Assembly: GCA_948099385.1 (NCBI GenBank)
Contig: CANUEZ040000020.1
Coordinates: 4,868,501 to 4,932,500 of the forward strand
Origin: Fasciola hepatica
Taxonomy: Eukaryota > Platyhelminthes > Trematoda > Plagiorchiida > Fasciolidae
Direction: 5' to 3'
DNA: 64,000 bases
Shown in pieces: positions 1 through 10,113 of the stretch; positions within the stretch are counted from its first letter, which is position 1, and the number at the start of each line of letters is the position of its first letter. The notes under the pieces were generated by a model. It did no database searches. It had not been told where the DNA came from and saw nothing but the letters and a program-made list of their open reading frames with translations. Both the position numbers and the translations under genes were made by a program.

Positions 1-395
1 GTCAAACCATACTCAAACTCACAACTTCACACTTTACCCGGAGGGGGAAGTATGTGTATGTGTTTTCTATAACTTTACATTGTTTTCATTTCAGCTATTG
101 TACCGCTGTTTTGGGATGAATTAGGTGTAGATCAAAGCTCCGATTTACTCATTCAACACAACTGTGTGTGACTGTTTTTTTTAGCGAAAATGTTCTCACT
201 AGCTACAACACAGATATCGGATGAAATGTCTTCGCGCATACAGAAGCGTTTGTAAGCGTATATTGTATATAGATCACCCGAGTTCACAAAATCAAACTTT
301 GCGTGTATGTCTGAGGCATCCCAGGTACGCTAAGCCAGAACATGATGACAGAGTGGACGTGTCAGGTTGACAGTCTGTCATTAGGCTGACGCTAA
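1..395. other. Unassigned flank before Tc1-like element
   Basis: No coding region or repeat family recognised here. Short open frames on the minus strand carry no recognisable domain. Confidence 0.4.
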
Positions 396-397
396 TA

Positions 398-427
398 CAC
401 TGTGCAACAAAAGGTATAAGACCCCCC
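398..427 (+). repeat. Left terminal inverted repeat of Tc1-like element
   Basis: Begins CACTGTGCAACAAAAGG directly after a TA. The AAAAGGTATAAGACCCCC core is matched in reverse complement at 2173-2190. The outer bases no longer match at the right end. Confidence 0.5.
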
Positions 428-584
428 CCTCTTATTTTTCCGAAAATCTCCTGTTCTGTGTTCTCTAACGAAAGCATATCTGGTTAGAAAAACTGAATGC
501 ACGATACGATACGGCACACCAAATCTGAGAACGAAACTATGTACTATGTGCTGATTATAGCAGAAAAAGTAAAAATCGAGAGTG

Positions 585-606
585 AAAAGGTATAGGACCC
601 TTATTG
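585..606 (+). repeat. Internal direct copy of the left TIR motif
   Basis: GAAAAGGTATAGGACCCTTA repeats the core of the left terminal repeat about 180 bp inward in the same orientation. In IR/DR-type Tc1 elements such internal copies are extra transposase binding sites; that role is inferred. No matching internal copy was found at the right end. Confidence 0.4.
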
Positions 607-831
607 CGTTGCGCTGCCTCATGGAGAATTTCGTAAAATCAGACGGGCCATTGAGACCGACAACAAGCTAGTCAGTTCGGTCTGTGGACTTAAGGACTGA
701 CAAATCTATGAGAACCAGAATGACGTGGGTCATGAGCACCACAGCACGAACCCTAGCGACCCAGATGACCTTCAGTCGTGTTGGTTGCACGTACATACCT
801 TACAGAACTCACACTGAATTTTGTCTGTACA

Positions 832-1713
832 ATGCCAAACAAAATTAAACTAGCAGATTTTAAGAAGGTTGAAATATCCGCGTTCTACCAAATGGGACTC
901 AGTTTGTATGAGAACTACAGGTAATGCAAGATACCGAGAAATGTCATACGACGGTATCTGGAAGATAACAAGCAGTGGGCCTCTAAAAAACGGATAGGTA
1001 GCACATGCTTCATGTCGATGTTGAAAGCATTGATTGGAGTCGGCGTTTCGAAACGAAGGTTACAAAAACGCCCAAAGATTTGCCGTGCATGAAATTAAAA
1101 AAAGGAAAATACATCGAACTCACACCACTGCATAAAGAACGTTCGTCATTAGCTGAAACACACGTGGTATAAACAAACAAATGGAAAATATCTACTTTAG
1201 TAGCGAAAAAATAATGTGGATGGACCGGATGATTGGAATTACTGGTATGAAGAATTTTCAGCCAGAGAAAGAAGGACAATAGTTCAGTGACGGTTTCGGG
1301 AGCCTTCTCAGCCAAAGGCTAAAGTGGACTTGTTATACCTGAGCGTATACAGGATTCCGTTGCGTATACCTGTACGCTGGAGCAGTTTTTGTTCCCGCTA
1401 GTGACCAATAAATTACATGATGAAGCCATATTTTGACATGATCATGCTTCTGTCCGCTGCTCATACAACACAAAATGTTGACTGTTGTCCCTTGGAATTA
1501 AGGTCGTGCAACGGTCAGCCTGCAGCCCTGATATAAACCCGATTGAGAATCCTTGGGGCATACTTGCCCGCTAGGTGTACAAAGATGCCATGGCTCGCTG
1601 GTCAAAAAGTGAATTTATAGCTGCCTGTTAGGATGTTAAAACGAAGAAAAAAACTTTTCCAGACAAGCTATTAATCAACTCGAGCCTGTCAGGCCGGATT
1701 CAACAATCAATAA
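832..1713 (+). pseudogene. Tc1-like transposase pseudogene
   Basis: Starts at the ATG at 832 with MPNKIKLADFKKVEI, the typical Tc1 N-terminal helix-turn-helix start. A region with RNVIRRYLEDNK follows. The catalytic half has lost its frame but keeps VDGPDDWNYWYEE (about 1212-1250) and SPDINPIENPWGILAR with VYKDAMARWSKSEF after it (about 1533-1620). The last corresponds to the family's SPDLNPIE-WG block, which carries the third acidic residue of the DDE/D triad. The first acidic block reads FSSE instead of FSDE, so a catalytic aspartate is lost. Stops and shifts occur throughout. The protein would bind the terminal repeats and catalyse excision and insertion at TA; this copy cannot. Confidence 0.75.
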
Positions 1714-2190
1714 ATTATCGGACGACTCAGGATGTAATCCTTTTTCCTAATCGAGCATTCATCTTCAGTCCGACGCAAATTGGACCAACGGATCAATAGT
1801 CAATCCGGCAAAATACTGTTAGCAATCTAAGCGGCCCCACAGGGCTTGAATCTAACTGGACGCTCGAGTTCGGGAGTGTTCGATTTTCGCTTTATATACA
1901 GCACAGTATTTCTGTTAAAGACACTTTTTTGGCGAGTCGGGTTTTGCCTTCTGATTTTTCGTAGCGGGTTGGAGCGATCAGGAATCGCAGGCTGAGATTG
2001 AGTGCGCGAGTTTCACGAGACCAAAACGTATTACTGCCCCTAAGCAAGAATGGGTGAACACTGGCCAGGGGATAACACCAAATCTTATAAGTATGGCAAA
2101 ATGCATCGAGGTCCTCAAGCAAAATGGCGGTTGTACACGATTTTAAATAATAACTATAGAAGCCGAGCAGACGGGGGTCTTATTCTTTTG

Positions 2191-2875
2191 CCATCCCCAT
2201 TTTCAGATATTCTGATTTAATTAGATCAGGATAAATCGTTTTGAAATTTTGTTTTCTGCATTGCAATGTATATTCGGTCGTTCTGACCGGAAGCGGAAAA
2301 ATGCTGGGTCCCAAACTTCTATTGCGCAGTGTACGGTCGCATCGAAAGATGGAAAACCGTGTGCCTTGTAGTTAGCTATTTGGATGGAATGATGTGCCAC
2401 TATGTGGGCTGAGCTTTTTTCGGGAAGTGTAGGCATGCCTCGAGGCGGTAACGACAAAAGGACCATTAACTGGTCCTTTTTAGGACCTAAACAGCCAAAT
2501 TAATTATGACCTAAATACGGTCGATGATTACAACTGACAACGAACGACATAGTTATTTTACACCCGGTTCACTCGTTACACTAGCCCGTTATTTAACCGT
2601 TTAAGTAGCCTGCTGTGAAACGAGTTTGTTAAACGGTTTTTCATTACCAATTTGTGGTAAGTGGTAAGCGCTTCGGCTGAAAAATCACAAAAATATGAAG
2701 ATATCCGTTTTACAACTACAACAACCTGAAAACTTAAGCTGTGTAGTGAATATTAAATAACAACCATGTCTGAAATGTGTTCATGCAAAATCTTCGTTAC
2801 CGCTTATAACCTTCCTCAGGACAGGCTTACAATCGAATATACAGATGAACCAACGGGTGACCTAAGCTTATCTAG
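2191..2875. other. Unassigned spacer between Tc1 remnant and Gypsy-1
   Basis: Covers the right edge of the Tc1-like element and the flank of the next one. No domain, tandem repeat or RNA gene recognised. The minus-strand frame at 2221-2466 has no recognisable motif. Confidence 0.4.
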
Positions 2876-3044
2876 TGTTGCATAAATTTTCGTAAGCCTG
2901 CTCGTTTCGTTTCACATAGCATTTCATGAGCAGTTCTCCTTTTACGTATCAGCTGATGTACTACAATTAATGGATGAATAAAGCGTTCTCATTCTGATTC
3001 CGTCTTCTCAATCATACTGATTTTGCCGATTTCGTTGCTAGTCT
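2876..3044 (+). repeat. Gypsy-1 5' LTR
   Basis: Starts TGTTGCATAAATTTTCG and aligns along its length with 12210-12378, including a shared GGATGAATAAAG that holds a plausible AATAAA poly(A) signal. Ends near GCTAGTCT. The usual CA terminus and a clear tRNA primer site are not visible. Confidence 0.75.
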
Positions 3045-3072
3045 ACGTTCCAATCTACTCATCTAATAAATC

Positions 3073-3677
3073 ATGGGTCGCTACCTTCGTCCTGACAAAT
3101 TCGACACAGATCTGAACTCTCCGGACGCTTCCAAGCAGTGGACATACTGGCTTCGAACATTCAACACCTTTTTAAGACGCGTGCAATCAGATGACTCCGA
3201 TAATCTGGACATGCTTATTAACTTCCTTTCAATTTCTGTTTATGAGCATGTATCTGACTGTAAAACTTTTGAAAGTGCCATTTCACTCCTTTAGTCTTTG
3301 TATGTGTGCCCCAAAAGTGTGGTTTTTGCCCGCTACCTTCTCGCTACTTGTAAACAGGATAGTGCACAAAATGTAGACCAATTCGTACAAACATCAAGAC
3401 ATTAGCAAAGGATGACGATTTTTGTCCGGTGACCGCTGAAGAGTATCGTGCTGACGCTATGTGCGATGCCCTGATAACTGGATTGCGGTCAAATTACATA
3501 AGAACGAGGCTCCTAGAACAACCGAATCTGGATTTTTAGGCTGCTTATGATATGGCTAGATCTCTGGAAGCTGCTCAGAAGCAGTCACAGTCCTACGGAG
3601 CTGACAGTATTCCGTATGCCGCGGCATCCACCATGACTCCACATGTAACCTTTCTACTAGCCCCAAAATCTGAACCT
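3073..3677 (+). pseudogene. gag: Gypsy-1 gag, N-terminal part (broken)
   Basis: Capsid-like protein of the element, which would form the cytoplasmic particle that packages element RNA. It opens with MGRYLRPDKFDTD and continues through a W-YWLRTF block, then FLSISVYEHVSDCKTFESA. A stop at about 3292 is followed, in the same and shifted frames, by SLYVCPKSVVFARYLLA and VDQFVQT, both standard in CsRn1-like gag. The reading stays recognisable to about 3660, where RTE-A was inserted. The zinc-knuckle end lies on the other side of that LINE, at 5400-5520. Confidence 0.75.
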
Positions 3678-3686
3678 GCACCGACT
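3678..3686 (+). repeat. Target-site duplication, left of RTE-A
   Basis: GCACCGACT here and GCACCGATT at 5364-5372 flank RTE-A exactly, differing at one base. This supports target-primed insertion of the LINE into Gypsy-1 gag. Confidence 0.7.
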
Positions 3687-5363
3687 CATCATCATCATCA
3701 TCGTACAGCGTTAAACAGTAGGGCAAGCCCCACTGACCACTGCCTTTCTCACCATGTTGCACGCTGAATTAGAAAGTGTGAATATACAAGATGCACAGGG
3801 ACTGGACCTACACGGGTGGGAAAAGGAAAGATTGTCCTAGTAGCCAACACACGGAATACAGTCTCACTGTACGAACGTACATCGATCAATCATTCTGATT
3901 TGATAGGAAGTGACAACACAATCGCCATTTTCCACGGTTCGCTGCCATATCCTCCAGTGTTTCCAACCAACTGGGTAAAGGATCTTTTAGACCCCAACCA
4001 CGAAGACGTGAGGCACCTACTTTTCCTAAGTCTGCTGTACATTTTTTCATTCCTCGTTGCCACGTTATCTCCACGTGGCTTCTTCCACTCCCTGGGAGGG
4101 GCGGAGAATAGGACACGGTACGGTAGACGTGTGTTCGCCATACGTAACACGTGTCCCAACCAACGAAGTCTACTAAGGCGTATACGCTGTGACAAAACGT
4201 TTTCCGAACTAATACCCAATACTCGTTTTCTGACCTCATCATTGCTCACTCGAATATTCCATTCAATCTCAGCGATACTACGTAAACATCGATGGTCGAA
4301 AACCTCGAGACGACGAATATCTCTCGCACGCAGACTCCAAGTCTCGCGACCATACAACAAAACTGAACGCACTGCAGCACAGTATACACGGCCTTTCAAC
4401 TTCAGTGAAATATCAGGTCGGCGCCACAAGTGCTTCAGTCCAGCGTACGCCGCTCGAGCTTTGGATATCCGCGTACTCACCTCTACTACTGTGCTCCCAT
4501 CCGTCGTCACGCAGCCACCGAGGTAGGTGAAGTGATCGACTACTGCCAGCACCTCCCCATTAAGCATCAAGCTCGGAATCGTTGACGTCCAGTCTTGTAA
4601 CATCACCTTGCACTTTGAAGGTGCAAAGCGCATGCCGAATGGAGCTACAGCTCTTGCGAGATTATCTAGTGCACGTTGAACATGTTCCATGCATTCGAAC
4701 AAGCAGACAACGTCGTCTGCGTAATCTAGTTCACCGTAAACCCTAACGCGGCCAGAAGTATGAGAATGCAATGATCTCATTAGGTTCACGAACTTCTGGG
4801 GCATACCTTTTCGATGAAGAGTACTGAAAAGCGATGTTCGATCAACTGAATCGAAGGCGCCTTTCAGGTCTAAGAAAAGCATTATTGTTGGTCGGCGGTG
4901 CGTGTGACGCGTCTCAAGTAGTCGGCGAAGAGTAAAAATCTGGTCGATGCATCCTCGACCTGGGCGGAATCCTGCCTGCTGTTCGCGAGCATTCCTCTCG
5001 CGAGCCGGTGTAAGACGATGCAGCAAAATCGAAGCTAATACTTTGGTGACTATCGGGATTAAGCTAATCCCACGATGATTACTGCAGTCATTGCGTATTC
5101 CCTTCTTGAAGATGGGAACAATCAATGACTCACTCCATATTAACGGACTACGCTTCTCGTTCCAAATGTCACGGAGCAAGGCGGTTAGTGATTTTATCGA
5201 TGCCTCACCACCCAGTTTGAAAAGAACTGGAGGAAGTTCGTCGGGACCTGCCGCTTTCCTCGGCCTTAGTAATCGAATACATGACTCTACTTCTACTTCT
5301 GATGGGGGCTGAAGTGATACCACCCAATAAGTCACAGTTGTTGATACGGGAGTAACTACACTA
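3687..5363 (-). mobile_element. RTE-A: 5'-truncated RTE-clade LINE (minus strand)
   Basis: A 1.7-kb 5'-truncated copy of the family seen in full at RTE-B. Its 3' end is a (CAT)n run on the plus strand, that is (ATG)n on the element strand, as is usual for RTE/BovB-like LINEs. Truncation falls at the equivalent of about position 8280 in RTE-B, so the endonuclease is missing. It is flanked by a 9-bp target duplication inside Gypsy-1. Confidence 0.88.
3890..5363 (-). pseudogene. RTE-A reverse transcriptase (internally deleted)
   Basis: Open on the minus strand for nearly 500 codons and almost identical to RTE-B. It shows the fingers block VPIFKKGIRNDC, QAGFRPGRGCIDQIF, motif A FLDLKGAFDSVDR and motif C DYADDVV. 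A 156-bp in-frame deletion (junction near 4727-4731) joins VYGEL straight to DYADD, removing the GVRQGCPLSP block, so the enzyme should be inactive. The first seven codons of the open frame come from Gypsy-1 flank, not the LINE. The C-terminal end is shifted out of frame near 4066-4075, exactly as in RTE-B; the lost frame continues as TWQRGMKKCTADLG. Confidence 0.85.
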
Positions 5364-5372
5364 GCACCGATT
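5364..5372 (+). repeat. Target-site duplication, right of RTE-A
   Basis: GCACCGATT, partner of GCACCGACT at 3678-3686. Gypsy-1 resumes directly after it. Confidence 0.7.
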
Positions 5373-5530
5373 ACGTCTGCCATGCCTAAAGGAACGTTAT
5401 TTCTGTGGTTATTTCAAACACCCCCGTGCGAAACGCCCTGCTAGAGAAGCTATTTGTGAAGCTTACGAGAAAATTGGAGATTTCAAACATGTTTGCAAGT
5501 CTAAACCAGTTGGTTCTTCAGTCTCTTCGG
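5373..5530 (+). pseudogene. gag: Gypsy-1 gag zinc-knuckle remnant
   Basis: Reads FCGYFKHPRAKRPAREAIC followed by GDFKHVCKSK. This corresponds to the cysteine/histidine RNA-binding finger at the end of CsRn1-type gag, but several metal-binding cysteines have been replaced. It is the continuation of the gag at 3073-3677, displaced by RTE-A. Confidence 0.6.
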
Positions 5531-5580
5531 CTCCTAGTCCCATAATATCGTCAGTTATCACTACTGTTGCTCCTGTCTGT

Positions 5581-6276
5581 TTGTCTCGGGGGACTACCCG
5601 GATTCTTGTAAATGGAGAACTACAAACACTGATAGACACTGGAAGTTTCGAAAGCTATGTGTCCCAGTTAGCCGTCAATATTTATCATCGGCAAGTTCGT
5701 CCGTGCGATTCAAAAATCGCTATGGCCTCGAGATCGGTGACCTGCGATATTACTGGCTACTGCAATGTATCAATTCGCTATCCGGACACTTCCTATAATA
5801 ACGTAAAACTGTCGGTGTCGAAAGATTTTCGCGCAGATGTCTTTTTGGGGCATAATTTTCTCGGACTTCATACCAAAGTGGAAATACCATTTGGTGACAC
5901 ACGTGACACGTTCCTGCTATGTAGGCTTACAGCTGCTAAAACTCAAGAACCCCCATTATTCGCCCATTTATAGCCAGACTGTAAACCAGTCACCACGAAA
6001 TCTCGCCGATTCTCTACTGAAGATGAGAAATTCATCAAATCGGAGATAAAACAGCTTATAAGTGACGGCATTATTGAACCTTCGAACTCCCCTTGGAGGG
6101 CTCAAGTTCTACTTACTAAAAATTCCAATCATAAGAATGGTTGTCGATTACAGGCAGACAATTAATCGTTTCACCCGACTGGATGCATACCCACTTCTCA
6201 AGATTGACCAAACGATAGAGAATATCTCTCGCTACGCCGTCCACAGTACCCTTGATCTTCAAAGTGCGTACCATCA
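5581..6276 (+). pseudogene. pol: Gypsy-1 aspartic protease and RT N-terminus
   Basis: The protease is intact over its core: the catalytic LIDTGS near residue 19 of the open frame and VFLGHNFLGLH near residue 88. In the element it cleaves the gag-pol polyprotein. A stop at 5971 separates it, in the same frame, from the start of the reverse transcriptase (EIKQLISDGIIEPSNSPW). A frameshift near 6130 then leads to VVDYRQTINRFT and STLDLQSAYH. RTE-B was inserted in the codons for this last block, which contains the first catalytic aspartate. RT resumes at 10123. Confidence 0.8.
6268..6276 (+). repeat. Target-site duplication, left of RTE-B
   Basis: GTACCATCA, identical to 10114-10122. It sits in the Gypsy-1 RT codons for SAYHQ, and reading across the duplication restores the normal order of RT blocks. 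Confidence 0.85.
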
Positions 6277-6515
6277 CGACGAGACTGCACCTTGACGTGG
6301 TGTGATGGCTTGCGCGCCTCTATGACCCAAAGAGCTATACAGGGTGGCTTCCTTAAGCCGGAGATGCAATCATACCTGACAGGTCAATGGGTAGAGGTCA
6401 GACAAAGTCCAGTCTCCTGGTCCTCCAGGTTGGGGGTTGATTTGAGCTGGTAACTCAGTCGGAAAAACCAGTGGAAGAATAATTGATCCAAGCAAATGGG
6501 CTTCCACCAAGCCAT

Positions 6516-6560
6516 TCCGCTGCCTTGCGGATAGGTTCTTGTTAGAACTAAAGGCTTTGG
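6516..6560 (+). other. Tandem covarying hairpins in LINE 5' region (RTE-B copy)
   Basis: Hairpin 1 is TCCGC-TGCCTT-GCGGA (6516-6531). Hairpin 2 is GTTC-TTGTTA-GAAC (6535-6548). They are followed by TAAAGGCT. RTE-C (12677-12717) and RTE-D (16581-16619) have the same two stems with different but complementary bases. Upstream CCAAGCC (6507-6513) could also pair with GGCTTTGG (6553-6560). The compensatory changes point to selected RNA structure. HDV-like ribozymes are known in 5' ends of RTE and R2 LINEs; assignment to that class is only a hypothesis. Confidence 0.6.
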
Positions 6561-6588
6561 ATGAGGACCCTAATCGTTCTCCTGCTTT

Positions 6589-8179
6589 GTGGCTGGACAC
6601 CCTAGCAGTACCCGTCCAACATCTCCCATGAACTGCACGAATACAAAGAATTCCATACTGCATCGGTCGTCGCGCAGGCTAATCAGGACCGCGCTGCCCA
6701 TTGCATCGAGCGGGGTGGGTAGTGATAAGTGTGCTACTGCTCAGAGTTCCCTCTCTGTTATTCAACCTTTGTCTTCTGTCCCTAACCATCCCTCTTTGCC
6801 CCATCTATCCACCCATAATGCTCCCACTGATAACACGGTCGATACTCGCAACGATTCACTGTCAAATAGTGTCGGGAATAATCCTCTGTCTGGTAACTCA
6901 CATTTTCTCAAGCCTCGTCAGCCTCTGAATCTCGGCTCCTTCAACGTGTGTACACTCATGTAGGCCGGTCAGCAGGCGTGCCTAGCCCCCACAATGAACT
7001 CTCTGAAGATTGATGTTTGCTGCTTAAGCGAAACGCGTATCCAGGATTCGAGCAGTGTAATTCAACTAACTGCTCCTGGTATCTCATCGAGGTATATTCT
7101 GCGCACCTCAGGAGACGAAGCAGCTAGAGCTGTGGGTCAACGTGGTGTAGGAATTGTCTTGACTGACAAGGCTGAGGCTGCCCTATTAGACTGGATCCCT
7201 GTTAACAGTCGTTTATGTGCTGTGAGACTCCAAGGGTCAGTCGGCGTTCGAAAGGACAGTTGTGTTAAACGCAATTTGTTTGTGATCTCGGTGTACGCCC
7301 CAACGGACTGCAGCTCAGACGCGCACAAAGATGAGTTCTATGATGCCCTCGCCACTCTCGTTCGCAGCAGCAAATGCACTGACATTGTAGTGCTAGCTGG
7401 TGACTTCAATGCACAAGTTGGCAAACTTAGTGTGTCAGAAGCCTAATTAGGTGGGCGTTGTGCTTTACCCGCTGAGCGCACAGATAAAGGGGATAAGCTT
7501 CTCCAGTTTTGTGCAGACAATCGATTGTTCTTGTCTAGCACAAATTTCCGACACAGCTCGCGTCGCACAGCGACATGACGCTCTAACTCTACAGGTACTT
7601 TGAGTCAAATTGACCATATCGCCGTAAGCTAACGATGGCGCAGTTCTGTTCAGAACTGTAGATCTTACTGGTCCACGTACATTGAGTCTGACCATGTATT
7701 AGTTTTAATGCGATTATCTTTCCAGCTCCATGGCCATCGTCGCAAACCGCAAACCGGATTAGCCGTGCAACGTTTGTGTGATCCAGAAGTACGCACCCGG
7801 TATGAGCAGAAGTTAGCACATGAACTAGGATCCACGGAGAACAGTAATGTAGATGAGCATTGGGCTCATATCAAACAGGCGATGCACTTTGCAGCAGGTT
7901 TTGCCTGTGGTCCTAGATCCGTTGTCTATCAAAGACACTGGATCTCGCAAGAGTCGCTGAGTATAATGGAGCAAAAGCATCAGCTCTCGAACCGTAAGGA
8001 GATGAATAAGATGCGGAGAAAGCTGCAAAGACAAGTTACGAGAAGCCTTAAGAAGGATCGCGAAAATTGGTGGGTCAATGTAGCCAAAGAAATGGAAGTG
8101 GCAGCTGCTTCAGGTAACAGTCAAAGACTGTTCAAACTTATTCGTGACACCGGTGAACGGCGAACTCAGGTCAGTTAAA
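6589..8179 (+). pseudogene. RTE-B N-terminal region and AP-like endonuclease (broken)
   Basis: A serine/proline-rich leader (6589-6920) precedes the endonuclease, which nicks target DNA to prime reverse transcription. Visible endonuclease blocks are LGSFNVCTLM (about 6930), IDVCCLSETRIQD (about 7010), LFVISVYAPTDCS (about 7278) and VVLAGDFNAQVG (about 7390). QIDHIAVS and IESDHVLV follow near 7605-7700, the latter holding the catalytic SDH. Breaks: a TAG at 6961 in place of a probable glutamine codon, a TAA at 7444, and stops around 7578-7630. The open stretch 7708-8178 is the linker to RT, a charged helical region with WISQESLSIMEQKH. Confidence 0.82.
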
Positions 8180-8292
8180 CGATTTGCAATAGGAATGGAG
8201 AACCCATCCATAACAAACAGCAAAGGCTTGACCGATGGGCCGAGTACTTCAAGGAACAGTTTAGCTGGCCGTACACTAGTGTAGTTACTCCC

Positions 8293-9933
8293 GTGTCAAC
8301 AACTGTGACTCCTTGGGTGGTATCACTTGAGCCCCCATCAGAAGTAGAAGTAGAGTCATGTATTCGATTACTAAGGCCGGGGAAAGCGGCAGGTCCCGAC
8401 GAACTTCCTCCAGTTCTTTTCAAACTGGGTGGTGAGGCATCGATAAAATCACTAACCGCCTTGCTCCGTGACATTTGGAACGAGAAGCGTAGTCCGTTAA
8501 TATGGAGTGAGTCATTGATTGTTCCCATCTTCAAGAAGGGAATACGCAATGACTGCAGTAATCATCGTGGGATTAGCTTAATCCCGATAGTCACCAAAGT
8601 ATTAGCTTCGATTTTGCTGCATCGTCTTACACCGGCTCGCGAGAGGAATGCTCGCGAACAGCAGGCAGGATTCCGCCCAGGTCGAGGATGCATCGACCAG
8701 ATTTTTACTCTTCGCCGACTACTTGAGACGCGTCACACGCACCGCCGACCAACAATAATGCTTTTCTTAGACCTGAAAGGCGCCTTCGATTCAGTTGATC
8801 GAACATCGCTTTTCAGTACTCTTCATCGAAAAGGTATGCCCCAGAAGTTCGTGAACCTAATGAGATCATTGCATTCTCATACTTCTGGCCGCGTTAGGGT
8901 TTACGGTGAACTATCCGGTCGGTTCGAAACGACCAGTGGTGTTCGGCAGGGATGCCCTTTGTCTCCATTCCTTTTTACCTTCGTCATGGACGAAATAATG
9001 GAGAGTGCTTTGCAAAATCTTCAGGATGTAGGCGTCGAACTAGGAAATAGTGAAAAGCTATGTGACCTAGATTACGCAGACGACGTTGTCTGCTCGTTCG
9101 AATGCATGGAACATGTTCAACGTGCACTAGATAATCTCGCAAGAGCTGTAGCTCCATTCGGCATGCGCTTTGCACCTTCAAAGTGCAAGGTGATGTTACA
9201 AGACTGGACGTCAACGATTCCGAGCTTGATGCTTAATGGGGAGGTGCTGGCAGTTGTCGATCACTTCACCTACCTCGGTGGCTGCGTGACGACGGATGGG
9301 AGCACAGTAGTAGAGGTGAGTACGCGGATATCCAAAGCTCGAGCGGCGTACGCTGGACTGAAGCACTTGTGGCGCCGACCTGATATTTCACTGAAGTTGA
9401 AAGGCCGTGTATACTGTGCTGCAGTGCGTTCAGTTTTGTTGTATGGTCGCGAGACTTGGAGTCTGCGTGCGAGAGATATTCGTCGTCTCGAGGTTTTCGA
9501 CCATCGATGTTTACGTAGTATCGCTGAGATTGAATGGAATATTCGAGTGAGCAATGATGAGGTCAGAAAACGAGTATTGGGTATTAGTTCGGAAAACGTT
9601 TTGTCACAGCGTATACGCCTTAGTAGACTTCGTTGGTTGGGACACGTGTTACGTATGGCGAACACACGTCTACCGTACCGTGTCCTATTCTCTGCCCCTC
9701 CCAGGGAGTGGAAGAAGCCACGTGGAGATAACGTGGCAACGAGGAATGAGAAAATGTACAGCAGACTTAGGAAAAGTAGGTGCTTCACGTCTTCGTGGTT
9801 GCGGTCCAAAAGATCCGTCTACCAGTTGGCTGGAGATACTGAAGGATATTGCTGCGAACCGCGAACAGTGGACATCGTGTTGTCACTTTCTATCGAATCA
9901 GAATGTTTGATCGGTGTACGTTTGTACAGTTAG
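8293..9933 (+). pseudogene. RTE-B reverse transcriptase (open, shifted at C-terminus)
   Basis: About 546 codons stay open. All RT blocks are visible: GKAAGPDELPPVLFK (about residue 30), VPIFKKGIRNDC, QAGFRPGRGC, motif A FLDLKGAFDSVDR (about 155), motif B GVRQGCPLSPFLF (about 216) and motif C DYADDVV (about 260), then YLGGCVTTDG and LYGRETWSLRARD of the thumb and connector. The catalytic aspartates are intact. Near 9722-9730 a small deletion (about 5 bases, inferred) shifts the frame; the proper C-terminus continues in another frame at 9735-9910 (TWQRGMRKCTADLG). RTE-A shares the shift. It would copy LINE RNA at the nicked target in the nucleus. Confidence 0.85.
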
Positions 9934-10113
9934 ACTGTGTATTCCGTGTGTTGGCTACTAGGGCATTATTTCCTTTTCCCACCCATATAGGTCCACTCCC
10001 TGTCCATTTTGTATATTCATACTTTTTAATTCAACGTGCAACATGGTGAGAAAGGCAGTGGTCAGTGGGGCTTGCCCTACTGTTTAACGCTGTACGATGA
10101 TGATGATGATGAT
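9934..10113 (+). other. RTE-B 3' UTR and trinucleotide tail
   Basis: Nearly the same as the reverse complement of 3687-3880 in RTE-A. Ends GCTGTACGATGATGATGATGAT, a short (GAT)n run directly against the target duplication. Confidence 0.8.

Larger units (their letters stand above)
396..2205 (+). mobile_element. Degenerate Tc1-like DNA transposon
   Basis: A cut-and-paste transposon of the Tc1/mariner superfamily, recognised by a decayed transposase (832-1713) between inverted ends. The left end holds CAAAAGGTATAAGACCCCC next to a TA (396-397). The right end holds GGGGGTCTTATTCTTTTG (2173-2190), its near reverse complement. A length of about 1.8 kb fits the family. A second copy of the left motif, GAAAAGGTATAGGACCC, lies at 585-601 in the same orientation, recalling the IR/DR ends of some Tc1 elements. 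The exact right edge and TA duplication are uncertain. The element is inactive. Confidence 0.6.
6277..10113 (+). mobile_element. RTE-B: near full-length RTE-clade LINE
   Basis: A 3.8-kb LINE inserted in the RT of Gypsy-1 with a perfect 9-bp target duplication. It has a 5' region of about 300 bp with tandem hairpins, an apurinic-type endonuclease, reverse transcriptase, and a 3' region ending in a (GAT)n run at about 10096-10113. EN followed by RT in one long frame with a trinucleotide tail is typical of the RTE clade (schistosome SR2 and relatives). Several stops make it non-functional. Confidence 0.9.

Noticed and set aside
292..622. Small minus-strand open frames as genes
   Set aside because: They lie across the left end of the Tc1-like element and have no domain; most likely chance frames.
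3816..4526. 236-codon plus-strand frame opposite RTE-A
   Set aside because: It is the antisense shadow of the RT, repeated as 9270-9809 on the other strand opposite RTE-B.
9554..9910. Separate 118-codon gene overlapping RTE-B RT
   Set aside because: It is the true frame of the LINE C-terminus displaced by a small deletion, not an overlapping gene. The same applies to 3886-4242.
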